From the NCBI RefSeq assembly GCF_003667575.1, contig NZ_RCUY01000009.1, forward strand, positions 434,001 through 498,000: a stretch of DNA of 64,000 nucleotides, written 5' to 3'. Source of the stretch: Mycetocola lacteus (lineage in GTDB: Bacteria > Actinomycetota > Actinomycetes > Actinomycetales > Microbacteriaceae). Every line of letters begins with the position of its first letter. Position 1 is the stretch's first letter. Under the pieces are notes generated by a model. The model saw only the letters and a list, made by a program, of their open reading frames with translations. It was not told the DNA's origin and searched no databases. Below are positions 54,657-62,508 of the stretch, piece after piece. Both the position numbers and the translations under genes were made by a program.

Positions 54657-55767
54657 GGGATCTCTCCTGCGCACTCTGTGCGGCGGCGTCCCGGCGAGCC
54701 ACCTCATCCCGGACCAGCGGGATCACGTACCGACCGAAGTCGATGGTGTCATCCACGTAGTCGTAGCCGCGGGCGGAGATGATGTCGACGCCGAGGTCCA
54801 CATAGTCAAGCAGCGCCGCCGCCACGGTTTCGGGGGTCCCCACCAGCGCATTGGAGTTTCCGCGGCCGCCGGTGGCGGCGGCCACCTTGGTCCACAGCGC
54901 ACGGTCGAAGCGGTCCCCCTGGTCCGCAATCGAGAGCAGCCGCTGCGAACCGGCGTTCTCGGGATTGCGCAGGTCCCCCACAAACGAGGAGGGCAGCGCG
55001 CTGGTGCGCCGCTCGATCTGCCCGAGGATGCGCTCGGCCTTCTCCCAGGCCAGTTCCTCAGTTGCTCCGAGAATCGGCCGAAATGCCACCTGGATCCGCG
55101 GACGCTCGGTGCGTCCGGCCGCGATCGACAGGTCGGTAATGGTCTTGATCTGCTCGGCGGTGTTCGCCAGCGGCTCTCCCCACAGCGCGTAGATATCGCT
55201 CTGCGCGGCACCGATCTCATACGCCGCCGCCGAGGATCCGCCAAACGAGATCTTCGGCCCGCCGGGCTGAGCGGCCCAGATGTCGCTGACGAAGTTTTCG
55301 ATCCGATAGTGAGCGCCGTCGAAGCTGAAGGGTTCGTGGCTGGTCCACGCCTGCTTGAGGATGCTGATGTACTCGCCCGTGCGGGCGTAGCGCTCATCCT
55401 TGGAGAGGAAATCCCCCTCGGCTGCCTGGTCGGCGGTGGAACCACCGGTGATGATGTGCAGGTTCAGGCGTCCGTCGCTGATCTGATCCAGGGTTGCCAC
55501 GACCTTGGCCGCATAGGTCGGGGCCGAGACGTTGGGGCGGTGGGCCAGCAGCAGCTTCAGGTGGTCCAGCTTCGAAGCCACATACGCGGCGATGGTTGCG
55601 GGGTCCGGGGAACCCGAGTGGTAGGCGAAGAGGATGCGGTCCCAGCCGTTATCCTCGTGGGCACGGGCCAGACGCAGGGTGTAGTCCTTGTCGAAGCTGG
55701 AACCGCTGCGTGCACGGGTCTCGCTTCCATCGTTGAGAGCGGCGATGCCGAGAAATTCGATGGGCAC
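54643..55767 (-). CDS. LLM-class flavin-dependent monooxygenase
   Basis: The 374-residue TIM-barrel enzyme resembles SsuD: PIEFLGIAALNDGSE at the N-terminus, the family region KLLLAHRPNVSAPTYAAKVVATLDQISDGRLNLHIITGG and FLSKDERYARTGEY, then SFGGSSAAAYEIGA. It uses reduced FMN and O2, and SsuD-type relatives cleave C-S bonds. GTG 55767 follows GGAAA and is the first start of the operon. The flavin reductase is not encoded in the window unless the neighbouring flavoprotein serves. Confidence 0.92.
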   Translation of the reverse strand: MPIEFLGIAALNDGSETRARSGSSFDKDYTLRLARAHEDNGWDRILFAYHSGSPDPATIAAYVASKLDHLKLLLAHRPNVSAPTYAAKVVATLDQISDGRLNLHIITGGSTADQAAEGDFLSKDERYARTGEYISILKQAWTSHEPFSFDGAHYRIENFVSDIWAAQPGGPKISFGGSSAAAYEIGAAQSDIYALWGEPLANTAEQIKTITDLSIAAGRTERPRIQVAFRPILGATEELAWEKAERILGQIERRTSALPSSFVGDLRNPENAGSQRLLSIADQGDRFDRALWTKVAAATGGRGNSNALVGTPETVAAALLDYVDLGVDIISARGYDYVDDTIDFGRYVIPLVRDEVARRDAAAQSAQERSRDAA

Positions 55768-55944
55768 GGTGTTTCCTTTCCAAATCGGTAGAGTCGGTGC
55801 GTCGAGAGGGCTGGCGCTATCCGGTTGCGAGACGCTAACACCGTGGCAACGGGCCCGACAATGGTGGTGATTCACAGTTCGTCATGAGTGTGCACTCGGT
55901 GTCACACAACGCTCATCGGGGGTTTTAGTGCTTAGCCTGCAGAC

Positions 55945-58278
55945 ATGTCAGTCCCCACTTTTTCCTCCCAGCCCGCGCCCGCGCCGTCCCTCGTTGTGCT
56001 CGGCGCGGGACCGCGGGCGGTGGGCGTGCTTGAGCGTCTCGCCGCAAATGCTGCCGAGCTCTGGCCCGCCGGCACGCCCCTCACCGTGCACCTGGTGGAT
56101 CCGCATCCGGCGGGTCCCGGCCGGATCTGGCGTCATGACCAGTCGCCGCTCCTCAAGCTCAACTCGATGGCCGCGGATGTGACGATGTTCACCGATGAGA
56201 CCTCGGTTATCGAGGGTCCGATCCGGCCCGGTCCCTCGCTGGTGGAGTGGGCCGAGCGGGTGCGCACGGGCGAGATCGTTCTGCCCGTGGACGAGAAGCG
56301 CGGCGTGGCGGACGCGGCGGGGAACACAACTCGCGGGCCCGGGGATACGGGGTCCGGTGTGGACGATGCGCTCCGGGAGGAGCTGAACGACCTCGGGCCG
56401 GCATCCTTCCCCACCCGGCGCCTGCAGAGCCTCTACCTGCGCTGGTTCTATGCCGAGACCGTGCGGAAGCTCGGCCCCGGCGTGCGGGTCATCGAGCATC
56501 GTGCCCTCGCCCGGTCGGTGCGCGAAACCGCGGACGGATCGCGACGGGTGCACCTGGATAACGGTGACGTCCTCGACGCCGACCTGGTGCTCTATTCCCT
56601 CGGCCACACCGGAGTGGACCCGGCGCCGGAGCATGCGCGGCTGCAGACCTTCGCCAACGATCACGGCCTGTTTTATCTGCCCCCGGCCTTCACCGCGGAT
56701 GCCGATACCCGGGCACTCCGGCCCGGCGAAAACGTCCTGGTTCGTGGGTTTGGACTCGCCGCCGTGGACCTGATCGTGTTGCTCACCGAGGGGCGTGGCG
56801 GCCGATTTGAGCGTCCGCTTCCCGGCGGCCCGCTGCGCTATGTCCCCTCGGGACGGGAACCCCGGATTTTGGTCGGATCCCGGCGCGGCGTCCCCTACCA
56901 CTCGAAGATCGGCTCGGCGCTCGCCGGGGAGGCCCCGTCCCCGAGATTTTTCACCGCCGAAGTGGCGGCCCGGCTGGAGGCCGAGCGAGACTCGCTGGAT
57001 TTTGCCGATGATGTCTGGCCGCTGATCGCCAAGGAGATGCTCTGGGGCTACTACCGAGAACTCTTCACCGGCCACCCCGAGCGGGTGAGCTCCACGTGGG
57101 AGACGTTCTCTCGGGCCTTCGAGCCGATCGATCCGCGGGCGGTGCTGATCGCCACTGCGGCGGGCGAACCTGTCACCGTGGGTCAGGACACGACGCCCGC
57201 GGACTCAGCGCCCTCCGTGACCGCGCGCTCAGACACAACCTCCACGACGCGGCCAGACGCGTCCGTGTCCGCGGGATCCCAGGGGTATCCACTCCCCCGA
57301 ATTCGCGACGACCGGGATCGGGCCACGGTGGACGCCGATGCCCGGACACTGTCCGCTCTGATTGAAGCGTCGGTCCCCGACCCCCTGGATCGCCTGTTCC
57401 TACCCGATCTTGATCGCCCGCTCGCCGGTGCCCAGTTCGACCGGGTTGAGGATCTGCAGCGGGCGGTGCGCTCCTACATCGAAGACGACCTGCGCCTACG
57501 CACCCGCCCCGAACACAGCGCGACGCTGGGACTGTTCCTCTCGATCCTCACCTCGATGTTCACCTTTGCCGAGCTGGTGGCCTCGCCCAAGTGGACGGCT
57601 CGCTCCCGCGTCGCGGATATCAACGGCTGGTGGCAGGGCTACTTCAGTTTCATCGCCAGCGGTCCCCCGGCACACCGCCTAGAGGAGCTGCTGGCCCTGT
57701 CGGCCGCGGGCATTGTGGACTTCCTCGGTGGGGACATCCGGGTTGATACCGACAACAAGACCGGCGTGTTCCGCGCCCGGGGGTCGAATCACGACCGCAC
57801 GGTGTCTGCCCGCGCGCTGGTGGATGCCCGCCTGCCCGACGCAAACATCGCCCGCAGTGATAGTCCGCTGCTGCGCAGCCTGATCGACACGGGAGACGGG
57901 GTTGAGGAAATCGCCCGGGATCCGCACACGTCGGGGCGAACCGAACTCACCGCCCCCACCGGGAAGCTCACGGTCCGACCCGAGGATCGCCGAGTGGTGC
58001 ACATCGGGGGTGACCCCGCCCCACGCAGTTTCGCAATCGGCCCCTATACCAACTCCCCGTTCGTCGGGGCATTTTCCCGGCCCCGGACCAACGCCGTCTC
58101 CTTCCGTGAAAACGATCGGGTTGCGCGGGCCCTGCTGATCCGCCTGGCCGAGATCACCGAGCACCGGGTAGCATCGGACACAGCCGGTCCCACGCCAAGC
58201 GATGTCTCGAATTCTCGGGCCTCCGCACCCGACGTCAGGGACCGGACGGCTCAGGAATTTCTTGCGGAGGCTCGATGA
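55945..58278 (+). CDS. Large FAD/NAD(P)-binding protein, COG4529-like
   Basis: The 777-residue protein starts with the nucleotide-binding loop GAGPRAVGVLERL (20-31) and has the NAD_binding_9 architecture, with ELNDLGPASFPTRRLQSLYLRWFY and LVLYSLGHTGVDP. A Ser/Thr-rich linker (about 410-445) divides it from a C-terminal helical half. Such proteins are seen beside LLM monooxygenases in actinobacteria, but no reaction is established. The start codon faces the LLM operon across 177 bp, so both share a divergent promoter region. Its TGA overlaps the next ATG. Confidence 0.85.
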   Translation: MSVPTFSSQPAPAPSLVVLGAGPRAVGVLERLAANAAELWPAGTPLTVHLVDPHPAGPGRIWRHDQSPLLKLNSMAADVTMFTDETSVIEGPIRPGPSLVEWAERVRTGEIVLPVDEKRGVADAAGNTTRGPGDTGSGVDDALREELNDLGPASFPTRRLQSLYLRWFYAETVRKLGPGVRVIEHRALARSVRETADGSRRVHLDNGDVLDADLVLYSLGHTGVDPAPEHARLQTFANDHGLFYLPPAFTADADTRALRPGENVLVRGFGLAAVDLIVLLTEGRGGRFERPLPGGPLRYVPSGREPRILVGSRRGVPYHSKIGSALAGEAPSPRFFTAEVAARLEAERDSLDFADDVWPLIAKEMLWGYYRELFTGHPERVSSTWETFSRAFEPIDPRAVLIATAAGEPVTVGQDTTPADSAPSVTARSDTTSTTRPDASVSAGSQGYPLPRIRDDRDRATVDADARTLSALIEASVPDPLDRLFLPDLDRPLAGAQFDRVEDLQRAVRSYIEDDLRLRTRPEHSATLGLFLSILTSMFTFAELVASPKWTARSRVADINGWWQGYFSFIASGPPAHRLEELLALSAAGIVDFLGGDIRVDTDNKTGVFRARGSNHDRTVSARALVDARLPDANIARSDSPLLRSLIDTGDGVEEIARDPHTSGRTELTAPTGKLTVRPEDRRVVHIGGDPAPRSFAIGPYTNSPFVGAFSRPRTNAVSFRENDRVARALLIRLAEITEHRVASDTAGPTPSDVSNSRASAPDVRDRTAQEFLAEAR

Positions 58279-59438
58279 CCAATTCTGTGGACACCCTCGT
58301 GATCGGCGGCGGTGCCATGGGCTCGGCCGCGGCCCGGGAACTTGCCCGCCGCGGGACCGATGTGGCCCTGTTTGAGCGCTTCACCCCGGGGCACACCCAG
58401 GGTGCCTCGCACGGGGCCTCGCGCAATTTCAATCTCTCTTATGCCGAGCCGGTGTACCTGCGCATGCTCGCCGCCGCGCTTCCGGCCTGGCGCGAGCTTG
58501 AGGCCGAGACCGGGACCGCGCTGCTCGACCAGGTGGGTATCGTGAATCACGGCGCAAACCCGGCCTTTGACGCGGTGGCGCGGCTGCTACCCGAGTTCGG
58601 TTTCACGGCCGAGTTCCTCGACCCGGCCGTCGCCGGAAGGCGCTGGCCGGGAATTCGGTTTGATACCCGGGTATTGGCCACCCCGCAGGCCGGCCGGCTC
58701 AACGCCGATGCCGCGGTCACCGCGCTCCAGGAATCGGCGCGCGCGCACGGGGCGCACATCCGCCACGGCGCACGGGTGACGCGAGTACAGGTCCTCGGAG
58801 AGAATCGAGTCCGGATCACGGTGGTGCCCCAGAACGCGGACGGATCCGCCCGGGGTGATGCCGAATTCTGGGAGGCTCGGCGGGCCGTGGTCACCCTGGG
58901 GGCATGGACCACCGCGCTCCTGGGACCGGACATCGTCCTGCCCCGGCTCACCGTCACGCAGGAACAGCCCGCTCACTTTGCCGAACGCGAACCGGGACTG
59001 ATCTGGCCCGGATTCAACCACACGCCGGACCCGCGGGATCAACGCTTTGGCTACTGGCGCTCACCGGTTTATGGCATGCAAACCCCGGGTGAGGGGATCA
59101 AGGCGGGATGGCACGGCGTGGGCCCGGTCACCGATCCCGACGCCCGCACCTTCCGCAGCGAACCGACCCAGCTGCGTGACCTCCGGCGTTATGTCAGCGA
59201 CTGGCTGCCCGGTGCCGACCCCGACTCCTTCGGCGAGATCAGCTGCACCTACACCACCACCGAGGATTCACACTTTGTGCTCGACCGGGTGGGCCCAATC
59301 GTGGTGGGTGCGGGCTTCTCCGGGCACGGATTCAAATTCACGCCGGTGGTGGGAACGTACCTGGCCGATCTGGTGCAGGGCCGCGGCGCACCCAGGCTGT
59401 TTTCGCTCCGGGCGGCACGCGGCCCCGTCCTCGTCTAG
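58275..59438 (+). CDS. Sarcosine oxidase/N-methyltryptophan oxidase-like flavoenzyme
   Basis: The 387-residue protein is a monomeric-sarcosine-oxidase homologue: FAD loop GGGAMG (11-16), SHGASR (45-50) and a C-terminal CTYTTTEDSHFVLD in which C324 fits the cysteine that holds FAD covalently, then GFSGHGFKFTPVVG. It would oxidise a secondary N-methyl or N-alkyl amino acid, releasing aldehyde and H2O2. It is co-translated with the FAD/NAD(P)-binding protein (ATGA overlap). Confidence 0.9.
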   Translation: MTNSVDTLVIGGGAMGSAAARELARRGTDVALFERFTPGHTQGASHGASRNFNLSYAEPVYLRMLAAALPAWRELEAETGTALLDQVGIVNHGANPAFDAVARLLPEFGFTAEFLDPAVAGRRWPGIRFDTRVLATPQAGRLNADAAVTALQESARAHGAHIRHGARVTRVQVLGENRVRITVVPQNADGSARGDAEFWEARRAVVTLGAWTTALLGPDIVLPRLTVTQEQPAHFAEREPGLIWPGFNHTPDPRDQRFGYWRSPVYGMQTPGEGIKAGWHGVGPVTDPDARTFRSEPTQLRDLRRYVSDWLPGADPDSFGEISCTYTTTEDSHFVLDRVGPIVVGAGFSGHGFKFTPVVGTYLADLVQGRGAPRLFSLRAARGPVLV

Positions 59439-60160
59439 GCCGCGTCGGTGTGCGCCTTGTCTGCGGCGGTCACGTCGGCTGAGTTTGGCGCGTCGGCTGC
59501 CTCCGCAGACCCGGCCCCGCCTGCCGGGTCGGCTGCCTCAGCCTGCAGCTCGGGGAGGAACTCGGCGCGCTCGGCGTCGTAGCGAGCCTGGATCTCACGC
59601 GCGTCCAGGTCCTCGCTGGTCAGGGACTTCGCGAACCCATAGATACCGATCTGCTCGGGCGTCCCCTCGGGATCGAACAGGGGTGTCCACCCGGTGCCGA
59701 GGTACAGGCGAACAGCCTCGGGTTGACGCGGCCCGGTGGTCAGGTAGGCGCGGGTGAAGCCGCGACGCCGGGACTCGTCTTCCAGCTCGGCCAGCACGCG
59801 CTTAGCGAGACCCTGTCGGCGCTGCTGGGAAGACACCCAGATGCGTTTGAATTCGGTGGTGTGCTGATCGAAGCGTTTGAACGCGCCGCCGGCCACCGCG
59901 ACGCCGTCGCGCATCAGCAGGGCGAAGGCCCCGATCGGAGGCAGGAAGTTCTCGGCCGGATAGCGATACAGTTCGGCGGAGGCGGGCTCCCCGAAGAGGT
60001 CACCGTAACGGTGGTCATACTCGGCGGCAAGCTCGCGAATCAGCGGTTCTACACGCGGGTCCTCGGGGGATACATACACAAACTCCTCGTGCGGAACGCT
60101 CGAAGCTGCGGAACCGGCGGCGGCGTGTGTGTCGGTGGGGGTCTGATCGGTGTCTGTCAC
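59435..60160 (-). CDS. GNAT acetyltransferase B, paralogue of the operon enzyme
   Basis: The 241-residue protein matches the GNAT at 54039 almost segment by segment: EFVYVSPEDPRVEPLI, GAFALLMRDGVAVAGGAFK, RQGLAKRVLAELEDESRRRGFTRAYLTTGPRQPEAVRLY and IGIYGFAKSL. It adds a 45-residue Ala/Asp-rich tail. Its stop overlaps that of the convergent sarcosine oxidase gene. The two paralogues bracket the flavoenzyme genes, which suggests duplication within one pathway. Substrate not known. Confidence 0.88.
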   Translation of the reverse strand: MTDTDQTPTDTHAAAGSAASSVPHEEFVYVSPEDPRVEPLIRELAAEYDHRYGDLFGEPASAELYRYPAENFLPPIGAFALLMRDGVAVAGGAFKRFDQHTTEFKRIWVSSQQRRQGLAKRVLAELEDESRRRGFTRAYLTTGPRQPEAVRLYLGTGWTPLFDPEGTPEQIGIYGFAKSLTSEDLDAREIQARYDAERAEFLPELQAEAADPAGGAGSAEAADAPNSADVTAADKAHTDAA

Positions 60161-60330
60161 GGCGATTCTCCAGGGTGACGTGGGCGCGCGGGCTTGCGGA
60201 AAAGCGGGCGGTGCGGGGATGGGGAGCGCTCACGGGAGAGGTAATTCTCACGGAACACTCGAACGTAACACGAGCAGTGTAGTCCTGATTCCCGACCGCA
60301 CTCCTCGGCCTGTCGGAACCAGTCGCACTG

Positions 60331-60426
60331 CCTCAATGATCGTAGGGCTCGATGTGGTCTCGGACGATGCCGCGGGCCCAAGCCTAGTGATCGTACGGCT
60401 CGATGTGGTCCCTGACGATGCCGTGA
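60331..60426. repeat. Duplicated 3' end of dinB
   Basis: A 44-bp segment (60331-60374) repeats the dinB terminus (60383-60426) about 51 bp downstream of it in gene orientation. Both copies encode GIVRDHIEPYDH followed by a stop. Differences fall at synonymous positions (CGA/AGG, CCC/CCG, CAT-TGA/CAC-TAG). The rest of 60161-60383 has no gene. Confidence 0.88.
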
Positions 60427-61664
60427 GGCGGGACCGAGGGCGCCGGTGCCGCCCGATCCAGCAGCGCGGCGGACATGATCGCCCCGGCCCCGAAGCGCGC
60501 ACGCAGCGTATCGATCGCGGATTCGGCCTCGCGCCAGTCCTCATCGGGGTCCCAGAGTGCGGCGCGCGGATCGGTTCCGGTCTGCAGCTGTTCCCCGCGG
60601 ACGCCGATCAGCCGAACCGGACGCCCGGCAATCTCCAGCGCGTCCACCAGGTCGGCGGCCTCCTCAAAGATTCGCCGGGCCACGTGGGTGGGCTCGGCGA
60701 GGGTGCGCGAGCGAGACAGCGTGGTGAAATCGTCAAAGCGCACCTTGATCGCGACCGTCTTGGCCGACATGTCCGCGGCCCGCAGCCGCGCGGCAACCCG
60801 GTCGCTCAGTCCTAGCAGCTCGCGGCGAATTGCCCGCGGGTCGGCGATCGAGTGTTCGAAGGTCACCTCGTGTCCGATGCTCTTTTCGGCGGCGACCGCC
60901 GGCTCCACCCGGCGGGCATCCTGGCCGCGGGCGAGCAGTTGCAGCTTGAGCGCGGTGGCCGGACCAACCGCACGCACCAGGAGTCGTTCGGGGGCATCGG
61001 CCACGTCGGCCACCGTGCGCAGCGCGATTCGTTCGAGTGACTCGGCGGTTTTCGCGCCCACACCCCAGAGTGCGTGGATTGGGAGCGGACGCAAGAACGC
61101 CACGGTTTGGGCCTTGGGGATGACCAGCAGGCCGTCGGGCTTGCCCTTACCGGAGGCGATTTTGGCCACAAACTTGGTGGCGGCGATGCCCACGGTGCAG
61201 GCCAGACCGGTCTGCTCCCGTACCCGGCGACGAATCTCGTGCCCGATCTGGCTGGGGCTGCCCAGCAGTCGGCGAGCGCCGGACACGTCGAGGAATGCCT
61301 CGTCGATACCCAGCACCTCCACCATCGGAGTCATCTCACGGAAGATATTCATCACGATGCCCGAGTAGTGCCGGTAGGCGGCGAAGTCTGGCTCGATCAC
61401 CAGCAGCGAGGGACACAGCTGGAGTGCGCGGGCCATCGGCATCGCCGCGTTGACTCCGTAGCGCCGTGCCGCATAGTTCGCGGTGGACACCACGCTGCGT
61501 CCCGAACGGTGGCCGATGGCCACCGGCCGATGCGCGTCTTCGGGGCGATCCAGCAGCGACACCGACGCAAAAAACGAGTCCATGTCCACGTGCAGGATCG
61601 GGGTCTCACTGTCGTCGGCGTTTGCCGCCGACACCAGTCTCTCGCGCCCGTCCTGCTTACTCAC
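60384..61664 (-). CDS. dinB: DNA polymerase IV (Y family)
   Basis: The 426-residue translesion polymerase has the catalytic segments HVDMDSFFASVSLLDRP, ARRYGVNAAMPMARAL and VLGIDEAFLDVSGAR, the helix-hairpin-helix region LWGVGAKTAESLERI and a little-finger domain (KSIGHEVTFEHSI). I see no beta-clamp-binding QLxLF-type tail; the C-terminus is IVRDHIEPYDH. No SOS box is visible upstream. The 3' end is duplicated just beyond the stop codon. Confidence 0.95.
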   Translation of the reverse strand: MSKQDGRERLVSAANADDSETPILHVDMDSFFASVSLLDRPEDAHRPVAIGHRSGRSVVSTANYAARRYGVNAAMPMARALQLCPSLLVIEPDFAAYRHYSGIVMNIFREMTPMVEVLGIDEAFLDVSGARRLLGSPSQIGHEIRRRVREQTGLACTVGIAATKFVAKIASGKGKPDGLLVIPKAQTVAFLRPLPIHALWGVGAKTAESLERIALRTVADVADAPERLLVRAVGPATALKLQLLARGQDARRVEPAVAAEKSIGHEVTFEHSIADPRAIRRELLGLSDRVAARLRAADMSAKTVAIKVRFDDFTTLSRSRTLAEPTHVARRIFEEAADLVDALEIAGRPVRLIGVRGEQLQTGTDPRAALWDPDEDWREAESAIDTLRARFGAGAIMSAALLDRAAPAPSVPPHGIVRDHIEPYDH

Positions 61665-61708
61665 TCCCCCATTGTCCCACCGACCCCCGACATCGGCGAG
61701 GGCAGAGT

Positions 61709-62389
61709 CTATGCCGGATTCGCTTCCCGGTGTCCGGCACCGAGCGCGTCACGGATACTCTGCGCCGTAAACGCCTGCTTGGGGTGCCGCCGCTCGGTTT
61801 CATCGGTCAGGGCGAGAATCGAATCAACCAGGGCGGGCGTGCGGGAATTGGGGCACAGCAGGATCGCGAGTTCTAACTGTCCCAGCAGGGCAGAGCGTCG
61901 CGGCACGATTTCAAGGTAGGCCTCCCACCCGCGCGGATCGCCGGTCAGTGCCAGCAGATAGGCGGCCTCGCACCGCGTGGGCAGATCCGCGTTGTCAACA
62001 AACGTCTCGCCCGTGGAGTGCAGCCACTCCTCCCACCACGAACCGTGATCCTCGCTGCGGAGGTCTCCCCACATGGGGTGCACGATATAGCGTTCGTAGG
62101 CGTTTCGCACCGTGTTGAGGAGGATCGCACGGGTTCGGTCATCGGCGGCGCGCAGGGCCGGATCCACGATGTCTCGGAAATCCGCGGAACGGAAGTGGTT
62201 TCTCACGGGGAGAAGCATCCAGCTAAGCTCGGCACGGGCCAGCCGGTTCAGCGCTCGTGCCGACTGCAGGCGGGTCTCGGCGCTGGTTGACCCTAGATCC
62301 TCGGTGATCCGTGCCAGCTCGGCCTCCAGCGCCGCGGCCTTCCGGGCGTATTTATCGGATTGCAATAGCGAGATGATGTGCGGCTCCAT
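61709..62389 (-). CDS. Hypothetical helical protein, 226 aa
   Basis: The product begins MEPHIISLLQSDKYARKAAAL. Helix-rich segments with HEAT-like alternation (LQSARALNRLARAELSWMLL, LRAADDRTRAILLNTVRNAY, CEAAYLLALTGDPRGWEAYLEI) follow, plus a Trp-rich stretch (GSWWEEWLH). It is cytosolic by composition. I recognise no catalytic motif. The start has only a weak ribosome-binding site, and an upstream ATG in the same frame would add 17 residues. Confidence 0.7.
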   Translation of the reverse strand: MEPHIISLLQSDKYARKAAALEAELARITEDLGSTSAETRLQSARALNRLARAELSWMLLPVRNHFRSADFRDIVDPALRAADDRTRAILLNTVRNAYERYIVHPMWGDLRSEDHGSWWEEWLHSTGETFVDNADLPTRCEAAYLLALTGDPRGWEAYLEIVPRRSALLGQLELAILLCPNSRTPALVDSILALTDETERRHPKQAFTAQSIRDALGAGHREANPA

Positions 62390-62447
62390 GCTCGCTAGGG
62401 TAGCCGGAATCGCCCGTGCATCGCTGCACCCTGGCTTCACTTGGCGA

Positions 62448-62493
62448 ACAAAAACGGCGGCCCGCTCTCCCCGAAGGGAGTGCGGGCCGCCGT
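62448..62493 (-). terminator. Terminator of gatB
   Basis: On the minus strand a 12-bp GC-rich outer stem (ACGGCGGCCCGC with its complement) plus an inner 5-bp stem is followed by TTTTTG, 16 bp after the gatB stop. Confidence 0.85.
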
Positions 62494-62508
62494 GGAGCGA
62501 GACGTGAA

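Noticed and set aside
55886-55897. Short inverted repeat GAGTG-TG-CACTC in the LLM/FAD divergent region
   Set aside because: Only 5-bp arms; expected by chance at this size.
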